This document shows, piece after piece, positions 33,733 through 42,939 of a stretch of 64,000 bases of DNA. Under the pieces are notes generated by a model. It worked only from the letters and a program-made list of their open reading frames with translations, had not been told where the DNA came from and searched no databases. How positions within the stretch are numbered: position 1 is the stretch's first letter; each line of letters starts with the position of its first letter. The stretch is taken from contig JBHEMU010000146.1 of the NCBI GenBank assembly GCA_046262415.1, forward strand, positions 62,001 through 126,000, given 5' to 3'. Source of the stretch: JACDAS01 sp046262415. Its GTDB lineage: Bacteria; Actinomycetota; Thermoleophilia; Gaiellales; Gaiellaceae. The position numbers and the translations under genes were made by a program.

Positions 33733-36174
33733 ATGGCCCGCCTCCCACGCACGCCGGTCCTCTACGTGCACCATCGCTCGGAGCTCGGCGGCGCCCCGGC
33801 GAGCCTCAGCTACCTGATCCGCGAGCTCGACGAGGCCGAGTTCGACCCTCACATCTACTGTCCCCCCGGGCCGGCGGCCGAGCTCTTCCGTCAGGCCGGG
33901 GCGCGCGTCCACACAGGGCCGGTCGCGGGCTTCACCCACATCTGGGCGAGCACCTACCGCGGGCGCCGCTGGCTGCTGTTCCTGCGAGAGCTAGGCCTGC
34001 TGCCGCAGCACCTGCTCCGCTTCCGCCGCACGCTCCGCCGGCACCAGTTCCAGCTCGTCCACTTCAACGACTCGCCGCTGATCCCCGCCGCCTGGCTCGC
34101 CAGGCGCGATGAGCTGCCCGTGGTCTGTCACCTGCGCTCGGCCCTGCCGGACGGCGGACGCGACCGCCGCTCCGACCTGATCCGCCGCGCGATCAGGCGT
34201 TTCGGCACCGCGTCGATCGCGATCAACCACGACGTCGCCGGCGTCTTCGGCGTCGGCTCGACGGTCGTGCCGAACTCGGTCGACCTCGAGCGCTTCCGCC
34301 CCGGTGACCAGGACGCCGCCAGGCGCGCGCTCGCCCTCGACCTCGGGCGACCGGTCGTCTCCTTCTTCGGCTTCGTCTACCCGTCCAAGGGCTTCCGCGA
34401 GTTCATCGAGGCTGCCGCTCTGCTGCGGGGGCGCGGGCTCGAGGCCAGCTACCTGATCGTCGGCGGCGCCGTCCGCGGGCAGGAGTTCTTCCGGACCGTC
34501 GTCGGCCGCGGCCTTCAGCTCGCCGACCTGACGCGCGACTACGAGTCGGAGGCGAAGCGGCTGGTCGCCGAGCTCGGCCTCGCCGACGTCGTCCGCTTCA
34601 TCCCCTTCACGCAGGACACGGCCAACCTGTACCAGGCGAGCGACGTCGTGGTCGCGCCGTCGCAGGGGCCCGAGCTCGGGCGGCCGGTGATCGAGGCGGC
34701 GGCGAGCGGCGTCCCCGTGGTGGCCTCGGGCTCGCGGACGGGCGGCGGCGTCGTCGTCCCGGGCGAGACGGGGGTGCTGGTCGAGGGCTACGGGTCCGAG
34801 ACCCTGGCGGACGCCGTCGCCGACCTGCTGCGAGACGAGGAGCGGCGCAGCTCCCTCGGCCGGGCGGCCCGGGCGCACGCCGAGACGAACTTCGACCCGG
34901 CCCGCAACGCGCGCCGGATCGAGGCGATCTACCGGCGGATCGCCCCCGCGCGGGAGCGCATACCGATCCTCTACGTCCACCACCGTCCGCAGCTCGGTGG
35001 CGCCCCGTCCAGCCTCGCCCAGCTGATCCGCCACCTCGACCCGCGCTTCGAGCCGCACGTCTTCTGCCCGGAGGGGCCCGCGGCCGAGCTCTTCCGCGAG
35101 GCCGGCGCGACCGTCCACACCGGCGACGTCTCCATCTTCGCCCACGTGTGGGACAGCCCCTACGAGGGGCTGCGCTGGCTGATCCTCGGCCGGGAGGTCG
35201 CGGCGCTGCCGCCGCACCTCCGCCAGCTCGTGCGCCTGATGCGCTGGCACCGGTTCCCGCTCGTGCACCTGAACGACTCGCCGCTGCTCGCAGCCGCCTG
35301 GGTCGCGCACGGGCACGGCGCGAAGGTCGTCTGGCACCTCCGCTCGGCACTTGCCGGCGAGGGCCGCGACCGGCGCAGCCGCGCGATCGCCGCCTTGATG
35401 GAGCGCTGGGGCGATGCCGCGATCGCGATCGACCGGGACGTCGCGGCGCGCTTCCCGATCCGGCTGCCGCTCACGATCGTGCACAACAGCGTCACCGTCC
35501 CGGCCGCGTCGTCGAACGGCGCCGGCCGGAAGCTGGCGCTCGGCTTGCCCGAGGACCGCGTCACCGTGGGGTTCGCCGGCTTCGTCCGCCGCCAGAAGGG
35601 CTGGCCCGAGCTCGTCTCGGCGGCCGAGATCCTCGTCGAGGAGGGCTCGCCCGCGCACTTCGTGATCATGGGCGGCGGCGTCCGGCCGCCCGCGTACTTC
35701 CAGACCGTGCGCGGCCGGGCGCTCGCTGCGGCCAACCTCCTCTCCGACGAGGAGTCGGCGATCAAGGAGCTCGTGGCGGCGAAGGGCCTCTCGCCACACT
35801 TCTCCTTCCTCCCGTTCACCGCGGAGACCGGCGAGATCTACAGCGCGCTCGACGTCGTCACGTTCCCGAACCAGGGCGTCGGCCTCGGCCGCCCCGTGCT
35901 GGAGGCGGCGACCTACGGGAAGCCCGTCGTCGCGTCGGGCTCGAGCGACGGCGCGGGCGTGCTGCTCCCGGGGCGGACGGGGCTGCTGCTGGACGAGGCG
36001 GGGCCGCCCGAGATCGCGAGGGCGCTGCGAACCCTGATCGGGGACGCGGGGCTGAGGCGGCGGCTCGGCGAGGCGGCCGGCGAGCACGCCCGGGCGCGGT
36101 TCGACCCGGTGCAGAACGCACGCGCCGTCGAGTCGGTCTACGACGAGCTGCTCGGGGTGTACGGCAGGCGCTGA
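33733..36174 (+). CDS. Two tandem glycosyltransferase family 4 modules in one protein
   Basis: The 813 residues contain the same GT4 unit twice. Module 1 starts at about residue 9 (VLYVHHRSELGGAPASL) and module 2 at residue 412 (ILYVHHRPQLGGAPSSL), joined by a short linker. Matching pairs include HLRSALPDGGRDRRS and HLRSALAGEGRDRRS, and FGFVYPSKGFREF and AGFVRRQKGWPEL. The donor-site regions are VAPSQGPELGRPVIEAAA and TFPNQGVGLGRPVLEAAT. The normal GT4 length is near 400, so this is an internal duplication. The protein could add two sugars in a row or polymerise, as chondroitin- and KfoC-like two-domain enzymes do, though those belong to other families. Confidence 0.9.
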   Translation: MARLPRTPVLYVHHRSELGGAPASLSYLIRELDEAEFDPHIYCPPGPAAELFRQAGARVHTGPVAGFTHIWASTYRGRRWLLFLRELGLLPQHLLRFRRTLRRHQFQLVHFNDSPLIPAAWLARRDELPVVCHLRSALPDGGRDRRSDLIRRAIRRFGTASIAINHDVAGVFGVGSTVVPNSVDLERFRPGDQDAARRALALDLGRPVVSFFGFVYPSKGFREFIEAAALLRGRGLEASYLIVGGAVRGQEFFRTVVGRGLQLADLTRDYESEAKRLVAELGLADVVRFIPFTQDTANLYQASDVVVAPSQGPELGRPVIEAAASGVPVVASGSRTGGGVVVPGETGVLVEGYGSETLADAVADLLRDEERRSSLGRAARAHAETNFDPARNARRIEAIYRRIAPARERIPILYVHHRPQLGGAPSSLAQLIRHLDPRFEPHVFCPEGPAAELFREAGATVHTGDVSIFAHVWDSPYEGLRWLILGREVAALPPHLRQLVRLMRWHRFPLVHLNDSPLLAAAWVAHGHGAKVVWHLRSALAGEGRDRRSRAIAALMERWGDAAIAIDRDVAARFPIRLPLTIVHNSVTVPAASSNGAGRKLALGLPEDRVTVGFAGFVRRQKGWPELVSAAEILVEEGSPAHFVIMGGGVRPPAYFQTVRGRALAAANLLSDEESAIKELVAAKGLSPHFSFLPFTAETGEIYSALDVVTFPNQGVGLGRPVLEAATYGKPVVASGSSDGAGVLLPGRTGLLLDEAGPPEIARALRTLIGDAGLRRRLGEAAGEHARARFDPVQNARAVESVYDELLGVYGRR

Positions 36175-36180
36175 AGCCGG

Positions 36181-36996
36181 TCAGCGGCGGCGGCTCCCCC
36201 GTAGCGCGCGGCCGACCGTCCGCGCCGCCTTCGCGGCGCGGGACCCATCCCACAGGCAAGGGTGCGTGAGCACCACCGTCTTCGTCCCTGGCCGGTAGTC
36301 GCCCGGGTGCCAGCGGCGCCCGCAGACGTCGACGTACGAGTCGGCGAAGTACGCGTCGTGGTCGAGGAAGTCGGCGTCGTAGAGGAGGCCGAGCGCCGCC
36401 AGGGTCGTCCGCGGCATGCCGGGCGGCGGGAGCAGCTCTCCGGTCACGTCGTTGTTCGGGAACCGCGGGGCCCGCTCGGGCAGGTCCGAGAAGAGGAGGT
36501 GGTTCAGGAACCGCCGCTCGCGGGCCTCCCGGGAGCCGTGGGCCGCGACGCCGACGACGTCGAGGCCCTGCGCCCGCAGGGTCTCCAGCGCACGAGCGAG
36601 CTCGGCGACCGGGTCTGCGCCGGTGCGGGCGTGCACGGTGACGGCGTCGTTGTGGAGTCCGACCTCGTGCCCCAGCTCCTGCAGCTCGCGGAAGCGGCCG
36701 TCCGGCCAGTACGGGGCCGTGTGAAGCAAGAAGTAGGTGGCGCGCAGGCCCCGCGCCGCCTCCAGCCGCGCGAAGGCGAGCGCGCTGTCGAGCCGGTCGT
36801 CGACGTCGTGGCGCAGACCCACGCCCGCCGGTGCGTGCCGGAGCTCGCGCAGCGGCCGCACGTGCTCCAGGTCGAGCCCGTCGAGGAAGCGCGCGTACTC
36901 GCCGTAGGTGAAGCGCCGCTCCCGCACCGGCGCGGCGAGGAGCCGCAACGGGCGGCGGCGCAGCAGCTCCGACGACGCAGGCGGGCCGTAGGTCAC
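36181..36996 (-). CDS. Polysaccharide deacetylase-like protein (WbmS-type)
   Basis: The 271-residue protein has VGLRHDVDDRLDSALAFARLE, where the HDVD matches the metal-binding aspartates and histidine of NodB-like deacetylases, and RATYFLLHTAPYW and LQELGHEVGLHNDAV as the following barrel strands. A late TKTVVLTHPCLW supplies another histidine. WbmS-type members are found in O-antigen loci, and some may not deacetylate. The start is a GTG at 36996, six bases after an AAGACT box. It ends 6 bp from the convergent tandem glycosyltransferase gene. Confidence 0.75.
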   Translation of the reverse strand: MTYGPPASSELLRRRPLRLLAAPVRERRFTYGEYARFLDGLDLEHVRPLRELRHAPAGVGLRHDVDDRLDSALAFARLEAARGLRATYFLLHTAPYWPDGRFRELQELGHEVGLHNDAVTVHARTGADPVAELARALETLRAQGLDVVGVAAHGSREARERRFLNHLLFSDLPERAPRFPNNDVTGELLPPPGMPRTTLAALGLLYDADFLDHDAYFADSYVDVCGRRWHPGDYRPGTKTVVLTHPCLWDGSRAAKAARTVGRALRGSRRR

Positions 36997-37002
36997 CGCG
37001 CC

Positions 37003-37019
37003 AGTCTTGCGGCTACCGT
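37003..37019. promoter_or_regulatory. Closely spaced divergent leaderless -10 boxes
   Basis: AAGACT on the minus strand (37003-37008) lies six bases from the GTG at 36996. TACCGT on the plus strand (37014-37019) lies six bases from the ATG at 37026. Both genes would have messages that begin at the start codon. Confidence 0.45.
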
Positions 37020-37025
37020 CTGCGC

Positions 37026-37361
37026 ATGGCGACCTGGGCGGACGTTCGGGATCTGGCGGCCAAGCTTCCGGGCGTCGAGGAGGGCACGGCGTACCGGCAC
37101 CCGGCGCTCCGGGTCGCGGGCAGGTGGTTCGCCTGCATGAGCCCACACGAGCGGGGAGCGCTCGTCCTCCACTGCGATCCGGCCGAGCGTCCGCTGATGA
37201 CGGCAGCGGACGAGGCCGTCTACTACGTGACGCCGCACTACGAGCCTCACGCGCTCGTTCTCGTCCGCCTCGACGCGATCGGATGCGAGGAGCTGCGGGA
37301 GCGCCTGCTCGACTCCTGGCTGCTCCGGGCGCCGGAGCGCCTCCGCGGCGCGGTGCTCTAG
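37026..37361 (+). CDS. MmcQ/YjbR family DNA-binding-fold protein
   Basis: The 111 residues match the MmcQ/YjbR (CyaY-like fold) family: WADVRDLAAKLPGVEEGTAY, then RVAGRWFACMSPHERG, then VYYVTPHYEPHALVLVRLD and ELRERLLDSWLLRAPERL. The function of the family is not well established, although the fold suggests DNA binding. It is not an obvious part of the glycan pathway. Its TAG stop shares CTAG with the stop of the convergent gene at 37358. Confidence 0.85.
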   Translation: MATWADVRDLAAKLPGVEEGTAYRHPALRVAGRWFACMSPHERGALVLHCDPAERPLMTAADEAVYYVTPHYEPHALVLVRLDAIGCEELRERLLDSWLLRAPERLRGAVL

Positions 37362-37873
37362 AGCTTCTTCGGCTTGTAGGTCCAGCCGGCGCCCGTCACG
37401 GCCGCGATCACGGGGTCGCGGAGATCTGACCACTTGAAGGTGTAACCCTCCTCGGTGGCGCCGCCCTCGACGTAGTGGGGACCCAGCCACGCGAGGACCG
37501 TCACCTTCTCGGCGCCCATGTGCTGGCCGCGCTCCCAGTCCTTGCGGCCGGACAGGCCCGAGGCGTCGAGCTCGGCCTCGGTCGTCGTCTTCAGGCAGAT
37601 CCCGGTCGCCTCGCGCTCGTCGGCGTCCAGCGAGACGCGGATCGCGCGGTAGAGGTACTCGTACTCCGCACCGTCGCCGCCGGCACTCGCGATCTTCGCC
37701 GACCACGCGACGACGACGTCGCCGTCCTGCTCCGACGTCTCGATCCCCCTGCCGCCGATCGCCCGCAGCCGCCCGCGAACCTCGGCTTCGGAAGCGGGGG
37801 CCACGCCCTGCTCCGGCTCGGCCGAGGTCATGATCCCGCGCGTCTTCGCCTTCAGGCGGTCGAAGAAACCCAC
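37358..37873 (-). CDS. Hypothetical protein
   Basis: The 171-residue protein has no signal peptide or membrane segment. It starts GFFDRLKAKTRGIM, a basic amphipathic stretch, and continues as a mixed alpha/beta protein with VVVAWSAKIASAGG and VTVLAWLGPHYVEGG. I do not recognise the family. The GTG at 37873 follows a TAGGCT box by six bases. It overlaps the convergent MmcQ-like gene by the 4 bp CTAG, so both stop codons use the same bases. Confidence 0.7.
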   Translation of the reverse strand: MGFFDRLKAKTRGIMTSAEPEQGVAPASEAEVRGRLRAIGGRGIETSEQDGDVVVAWSAKIASAGGDGAEYEYLYRAIRVSLDADEREATGICLKTTTEAELDASGLSGRKDWERGQHMGAEKVTVLAWLGPHYVEGGATEEGYTFKWSDLRDPVIAAVTGAGWTYKPKKL

Positions 37874-37879
37874 GCGCCA

Positions 37880-37903
37880 AGCCTACAGCCGCCGCAGTAG
37901 TCT
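37880..37903. promoter_or_regulatory. Divergent leaderless -10 boxes (TAGGCT / TAGTCT)
   Basis: TAGGCT on the minus strand (37880-37885) is six bases from the GTG at 37873. TAGTCT on the plus strand (37898-37903) is eight bases from the TTG at 37912. Confidence 0.5.
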
Positions 37904-37911
37904 TCCTCCTC

Positions 37912-38655
37912 TTGGAGGGCGCACTCGCAGGCCACGTCGCACTCGTGACGGGCGGCAGCCGCGGCATCGGCCTCGCGATCTGCAAGCGGCTCCTGCGCCG
38001 CGGCGTCGTCGTCGCCGCCGGCTACTCGCGGAACGCGGCCGGGGCCGGGGCGCTCGTCACCGAGCACGGAGAGGGCCTCGTCTCGACTCACAAGGGCTCG
38101 ATCGAGAGCCCCGAGGACTGCGAGCGCGTGGTCGGCGAGGTGCTCGACCGCCGCGGCCGCCTCGACATCCTCGTCAACAACGCCGGGATCACCAGCGACC
38201 GCACCGTCCGCAAGATGACGCCGGCCGAGTGGGACCACGTGATCCACGTCAACCTCAGCGGCACGTTCTTCATGACGCGCGCCGTCCTCGGCGGCATGAT
38301 CGACCGGGGCTACGGCCGGATCGTCACGATCAGCTCGGTGATCGGCGAGACGGGCAACATCGGCCAGGCGAACTACGCCGCGTCGAAGTCGGGGCTCTTC
38401 GGGCTGACGATGAGCCTCGCCCGCGAGGTGGCGCGGAAGGGCATCACCGTGAACTGCGTGGCGCCCGGCTTCATCGCGACCGACATGGTCGCCGACGTTC
38501 CCCAGGAGGCGCTCGAGCGCGTAGTCGCTCAGATTCCCGTCGGCCGGCTCGGCGACGCGGACGAGGTCGCGAGGGTGGTCGAGTTCCTCGCCGAGCCGGC
38601 CTCGAGCTACATCACGGGGCAGGCGTACTCGATCAACGGCGGCCTGGACATGTAG
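37912..38655 (+). CDS. SDR acetoacetyl-CoA / 3-oxoacyl-ACP reductase (PhaB/FabG-like)
   Basis: This classical SDR has 247 residues: NADP-binding VTGGSRGIGLAI, NNAGITSDRTVRKMTPAEWD, and the catalytic Ser in TISSVIGETGN with YAASK supplying Tyr and Lys. The ATDMVADVPQEAL region and the GGLDM ending resemble PhaB, which reduces acetoacetyl-CoA for polyhydroxybutyrate, more than typical FabG. The start is a TTG at 37912 after TAGTCT. No other PHB or fatty-acid genes are next to it, so the true substrate is open. Confidence 0.85.
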   Translation: MEGALAGHVALVTGGSRGIGLAICKRLLRRGVVVAAGYSRNAAGAGALVTEHGEGLVSTHKGSIESPEDCERVVGEVLDRRGRLDILVNNAGITSDRTVRKMTPAEWDHVIHVNLSGTFFMTRAVLGGMIDRGYGRIVTISSVIGETGNIGQANYAASKSGLFGLTMSLAREVARKGITVNCVAPGFIATDMVADVPQEALERVVAQIPVGRLGDADEVARVVEFLAEPASSYITGQAYSINGGLDM

Positions 38656-38681
38656 CTAACAGTTCTCGAACCGCCCGACCG

Positions 38682-38687
38682 TAAGAT
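38682..38687 (+). promoter_or_regulatory. -10 box TAAGAT before the carbamoyltransferase gene
   Basis: TAAGAT lies nine bases before the GTG at 38697, so the leader is almost absent. Confidence 0.45.
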
Positions 38688-38696
38688 GGGCGCCTC

Positions 38697-40424
38697 GTGA
38701 CCGCGATCCTGGGGCTCAACGCCTTCCACGGCGACGCGGCGGCGGCCCTCGTGATCGACGGGAAGCTCGTCGCGGCGGCCGAGGAGGAGCGGTTCAACCG
38801 CATCAAGCACTGCGCGGGCTTCCCCGAGCTCGCCGCCGCCTGGTGCCTCGCCGACGCCGGGATCGGGCCCGGCGACCTCGACCACGTCGCGATCGGCCGC
38901 GACCCGAGGGCGAACCTGCTGCCGAAGGTCCGTCGCACCCTGCGGAACCGCCCGAGCCGCCGCTACCTGAAGGCACGGCTCGAGAACGCCGCCCGGATCC
39001 GCGACGTCAAGGGTCAGGTCGCCGGGGCGCTCGGCGTCGCCGAGGACGACCTCCCGGCGCGCTTCCACAACGTCGAGCACCACCTGGCGCACGCCGCGAG
39101 CGCCTTCTTCGTCTCTCCCTTCGAGGAGGCCGCGATCCTCTCCGTGGACGGCTTCGGCGACTTCGCTTCGACGATGCTGGCGGAGGGCCGCGGCTCGAGG
39201 ATCGAGGTGCTCGACCGCGTCCTCTTCCCGCACTCGCTCGGGATCTTCTACACCGCCGTGACGCAGTGGCTCGGGTTCCCGAAGTACGGCGACGAGGGCA
39301 AGATCATGGGCCTCGCCCCCTACGGCGTGCCGCGCCATCACGACCGGATGCGCGAGCTCGTGCAGCTGAACGGCAGCCTGTTCGAGCTCGGCCTCGACTA
39401 CTTCACGCATCACCGGGAGGGCGTCGACATGACCTGGGACGAGCGGACGCCGACGATCGGCCGCATCTACTCGGACCGGATGTGCGACGCCTTCGGGCCC
39501 GCGCGCGAGCCGAAGACCGCGATCGAGCCGCTGCACGAGGACGTCGCCGCGTCGCTGCAGACGATGCTCGAGGAGGCCTACCTGCACCTCGTGCGCTCCT
39601 TGCACGAGCGCACCGGCCGGCGCGCGATCTGCCTGGCCGGCGGGGTGGCGCTGAACGCGGTCGCGAACGGCCGGATCCGGCCCGAGACGCCGTTCGAGCA
39701 GGTCTACGTGCAGCCGGCGGCCGGCGACTCCGGCACCGCCGTGGGCGCGGCGTACCAGGTCTGGAACCAGGTCCTCGGGGAGCCTCGCGGGTTCGTGATG
39801 GAGCACGCGTACACCGGCCCGGAGTACTCGGACGCAGAGTGCGCAGAGGCGATCGTCGCCGCGGGACTCGAGAGCGAGCGCGTCGAGGACGCCGAGCTGT
39901 TCCCGCTCGTGGCGGCGCGCATCGCGGCCGGCGACGTCGTCGGGTGGTTCCAGGGCCGGATGGAGTTCGGCCCGCGCGCGCTCGGCAACCGCTCGATCGT
40001 CGTCGACCCCCGCCGGGATGACATGAAGGACATCCTCAACGCGCGGATCAAGCACCGCGAGCCGTTCCGGCCCTTCGCGCCCTCGATCCTCGCCCACCGG
40101 ACGGGCGAGTGGTTCGAGCAGGACTACACCTCGCCCTTCATGGTGCTCGTCTACAAGACGCGCGAGGACAAGCGGGAGCTGATCCCGGCGGTCAACCACG
40201 TCGACGACACCGGGCGCCTGCAGACCGTGGAGGAGCGCGTCAGCCCGCGCTACTTCCGCCTGATCGAGGCGTTCGAGCGGCAGACCGGCGTGCCGGTCGT
40301 CCTGAACACCTCGTTCAACGAGAACGAGCCGATCGTGATGACGCCCGCCGACGCGGTCGCCTGCTTCGCGAAGACGCTGATGGACGTCCTCGTGCTCGGC
40401 AACCGCGTCGTCCGGCGGCCGTGA
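38697..40424 (+). CDS. Carbamoyltransferase (NodU/CmcH family)
   Basis: The 575-residue protein has both parts of the family. The N-terminal Kae1-like domain begins ILGLNAFHGDAAAALV and holds the metal-binding VEHHLAHAASAFF and the acceptor-site LSVDGFGDFA. GDEGKIMGLAPYG and CLAGGVALNAVANG bind ATP, and the C-terminal YrdC-like part has WFQGRMEFGPRALGNRSI. These enzymes move a carbamoyl group from carbamoyl phosphate, via carbamoyl-AMP, to a sugar hydroxyl. The next gene, a flippase, overlaps it by GTGA, so carbamoylation probably precedes membrane transfer of the glycan. Confidence 0.93.
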   Translation: MTAILGLNAFHGDAAAALVIDGKLVAAAEEERFNRIKHCAGFPELAAAWCLADAGIGPGDLDHVAIGRDPRANLLPKVRRTLRNRPSRRYLKARLENAARIRDVKGQVAGALGVAEDDLPARFHNVEHHLAHAASAFFVSPFEEAAILSVDGFGDFASTMLAEGRGSRIEVLDRVLFPHSLGIFYTAVTQWLGFPKYGDEGKIMGLAPYGVPRHHDRMRELVQLNGSLFELGLDYFTHHREGVDMTWDERTPTIGRIYSDRMCDAFGPAREPKTAIEPLHEDVAASLQTMLEEAYLHLVRSLHERTGRRAICLAGGVALNAVANGRIRPETPFEQVYVQPAAGDSGTAVGAAYQVWNQVLGEPRGFVMEHAYTGPEYSDAECAEAIVAAGLESERVEDAELFPLVAARIAAGDVVGWFQGRMEFGPRALGNRSIVVDPRRDDMKDILNARIKHREPFRPFAPSILAHRTGEWFEQDYTSPFMVLVYKTREDKRELIPAVNHVDDTGRLQTVEERVSPRYFRLIEAFERQTGVPVVLNTSFNENEPIVMTPADAVACFAKTLMDVLVLGNRVVRRP

Positions 40425-41953
40425 CCCTCGACGACCCGGCCGGCGCGCCGCTTCCTCCGGTCGCGGCCGAGTCGCGCGGCGTCCGCCTCGCCTCGGCCTT
40501 CGGCGTCCGCGAGGCCGGACGCGTCCTGCGCGACTTCGTCACCTACCTCCCCACGCAGATCATCCCGGCGATCGCGGGCTTCCTCGTCCTGCCGATCCTG
40601 GCGCGCCAGCTCGCGCCGACGGAGCTCGGCGTCCTCGCGATCGCCCAGACGCTGATCACGCTCTCCTGGATCGTCTCCGCCCAGTGGCTCGGGAACGCGA
40701 TCATGCGCGAGCTGCCGGCGAGCCGGGCGAGCGGCGAGCTCCAGATCTTCTCGGCCACGCTGCTGCGGGGGCTCGGCATCGCCGCGCTGCTGCTCGCCGT
40801 GGTCAGTGCGGGGCTCGCGCTGGTCGGGCTCTTCGCCGAGGCGATCGGCGACAACCTCATGCTGATCCTCGCCGCGGCCGCCGGCCTCGTCCTGCACAAC
40901 GTCGCGCTGACCCTCTTCGCCTCGAGCCTGCGGCCCCGTGCCTACGTCGCCGTCGACGTCCTCGGCCGGACGGGCGGGATCGCGCTCGGCGTCGTGCTCG
41001 TCTTCGAAGGGCACAAGGTGCACGGCTACCTGCTCGGCGTCGCGGTCGCTTCCTGCCTCGTGGGGGCCCTGGGTCTGTGGGCCGGCTGGCCGCGCGGCGG
41101 TTCCTCCGCCCCGGGGACCCGGACGGACGTGCGCGCCTGGGCGCTGTACGGCGCTCCGCTCGCGATCGGCACGGTCGCCGTGTTCGCCCTGCTCCTGATC
41201 GACCGCTACCTGCTCGCGGCGCTGAAGGACACGGCCGCCGTGGGCGTCTACTCCGTCGGAGCCGTGCTCGGGGACAAGGCGGTCGTGATCCCCACGTTCG
41301 CGTTCTTCACCGCCGCGCGCCCGCTGCTCGTGACCGCGTTCGAGCGCGACGGGCGGGTCGAGGTGGAGCGGCTGATGCGCGCCTACACGCGCATCGTCCT
41401 GCTGATCGGCCTGCCCGTGGTGGCCATGGCCGCCGCAACCGCGGGCGACCTCGTGCCGCTCCTGGCCGGCGGCGACTACGAGGAGTTCTACGAGCCCGCA
41501 GCCGCCGTCGTCCCCATCGTCGCGGGAGGCTCACTCCTGTACGCGCTCAGCCGCGTCGGCGAGACGGGCCTCGTGGTGGCGAAACGGACCCGGCCGTTTG
41601 TCGCCGCCGCGGGCTTCGCACTCACGGTCAACATCGTCGCCAACGTGATCCTGATCCCGCCGTTCGGCATCAAGGGCGCCGCGATCGCCACGCCGATCGG
41701 GAACCTGGCGCTCCTGCTCGCGGTGCAGTTCTACGCCCGGCGCCACGCGACGTGGCGGTTCCCGTACCGCACGCTCGTCCGCGGGGCCCTGGCCGCGGGC
41801 GCGGGGTACGGCGCCGCCCGGCTGGCGATGGAGCTGGCCGACTCGGGGCTGGCGAGGGTCGCCCTGGCCGCGGCGGCCGGTGGGGCGGCCTACCTCGCCG
41901 GGCTGGCGCTGCTCGGCGAGCGGAGAGGATCGGCGCCGGCCGCCTCGGCGTAG
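40421..41953 (+). CDS. Polysaccharide flippase of the Wzx/MOP superfamily
   Basis: The 510-residue protein starts at the GTG at 40421 and has about 12-14 hydrophobic segments. Family features include YLPTQIIPAIAGFLVLPILA in the first segment, LLIDRYLLAALKDTAAVGVY mid-protein and VANVILIPPFGIKGAAIATP near the C-terminus. Such proteins flip lipid-linked oligosaccharides outward. The open frame reaching back to 40109 is a shadow of the carbamoyltransferase gene. Its end overlaps the convergent glycosyltransferase gene by 64 bp. Confidence 0.88.
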   Translation: MTLDDPAGAPLPPVAAESRGVRLASAFGVREAGRVLRDFVTYLPTQIIPAIAGFLVLPILARQLAPTELGVLAIAQTLITLSWIVSAQWLGNAIMRELPASRASGELQIFSATLLRGLGIAALLLAVVSAGLALVGLFAEAIGDNLMLILAAAAGLVLHNVALTLFASSLRPRAYVAVDVLGRTGGIALGVVLVFEGHKVHGYLLGVAVASCLVGALGLWAGWPRGGSSAPGTRTDVRAWALYGAPLAIGTVAVFALLLIDRYLLAALKDTAAVGVYSVGAVLGDKAVVIPTFAFFTAARPLLVTAFERDGRVEVERLMRAYTRIVLLIGLPVVAMAAATAGDLVPLLAGGDYEEFYEPAAAVVPIVAGGSLLYALSRVGETGLVVAKRTRPFVAAAGFALTVNIVANVILIPPFGIKGAAIATPIGNLALLLAVQFYARRHATWRFPYRTLVRGALAAGAGYGAARLAMELADSGLARVALAAAAGGAAYLAGLALLGERRGSAPAASA

Positions 41954-42939
41954 GCGCTCAGCGTGTCGTCCGTCACGGCGTCCCAGGAGAGCTCGCGGCG
42001 AGCCCGCTCGCGTGCGGCGGCGCCCAGCCGTGCGCGCAGCGCCGCGTCGCCGAGCAGCCGGCGGAGCGCGTCGCGCAGGGCCGCGACGTCGCCGGGAGGG
42101 ACGAGCAGGCCGGTCACCCCGTGGTCGACGAGGTCGAGCAGGCCGCCGACCGCGCTCGCGACGACCGGGCGGCCGTGGGCCATCGCCTCGGCGCAGACGA
42201 CGCCGAAGCCCTCGCGGTGCGACGGGCAGGCGACGACCGCGGCCCGCTCGTACAGCCGCAGCAGTTCTCCGTGCGGGACCATGCCGAGCGCCCCCGGCAC
42301 CCGCTCCCGCAGCGGCCCGTCGCCCGCGACTACGAGCGGCAGTCCATGAGCCGCCTCGACCAGCTCGAGGATGCCCTTCTCCGGCGAGAGACGGCCGGCG
42401 AAGAGGACGTGCGGAGGCTCGTCGGGCTCGCCGACTCCGTCAGGGACGTCGACGCCGCTCGCGATCACGCGCACGTGGCGGGCGCCGAGCGTGCGCGCGG
42501 CGGCGGCCAGGGCCCTCGAGGCGCAGACGACCAACCGTGCACGGCGGAGGATCGGACGCGCGAGCGCAGGCGCGTGGCGGGCCAGCTCGACGTCCGTGCC
42601 CCAGAGCTGGACGACGTAGGGCCTGCCGGTGAGGCGGGCGACAGCGCCCGCGGGCAGCCAGTGCGCGTGCACGAGATCCGCGTCGCGGGCGGCGCGCCGG
42701 GCGGCGCGCGCGAAGCTCCAGGCCATGGCCGGGAGGAAGAGCGCCCGGTGCGGCCGCGCGCGCAGGTTCCCCACCACGCCGGCCCCGTAGGCGATGCCGT
42801 AGTGGCGGAAGGACTGCGGAGACACGACCTCCACGTCGACGCCTCGGGCCCGCACGTGCTCGACCGCGTCGGCGACGAAGCGCCCGGCCGCGTCGCCCTT
42901 GAACCTGGGGTACGAGGTCGTCAGGACGACGACCTTCAC
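41890..42939 (-). CDS. Glycosyltransferase family 4
   Basis: The 349-residue enzyme starts with a GTG at 42939, overlapping the methyltransferase stop by GTGA. It begins KVVVLTTSYPRFKGDAAGRF, a typical GT4 first strand. The C-terminal half has HVLFAGRLSPEKGILELVEA and the donor site VVACPSHREGFGVVCAEAMA with a clear EX7E. It is the last gene of the long leftward operon that begins at 53965. Its final 64 bp are also the end of the convergent flippase gene. Confidence 0.88.
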   Translation of the reverse strand: MKVVVLTTSYPRFKGDAAGRFVADAVEHVRARGVDVEVVSPQSFRHYGIAYGAGVVGNLRARPHRALFLPAMAWSFARAARRAARDADLVHAHWLPAGAVARLTGRPYVVQLWGTDVELARHAPALARPILRRARLVVCASRALAAAARTLGARHVRVIASGVDVPDGVGEPDEPPHVLFAGRLSPEKGILELVEAAHGLPLVVAGDGPLRERVPGALGMVPHGELLRLYERAAVVACPSHREGFGVVCAEAMAHGRPVVASAVGGLLDLVDHGVTGLLVPPGDVAALRDALRRLLGDAALRARLGAAARERARRELSWDAVTDDTLSAYAEAAGADPLRSPSSASPAR

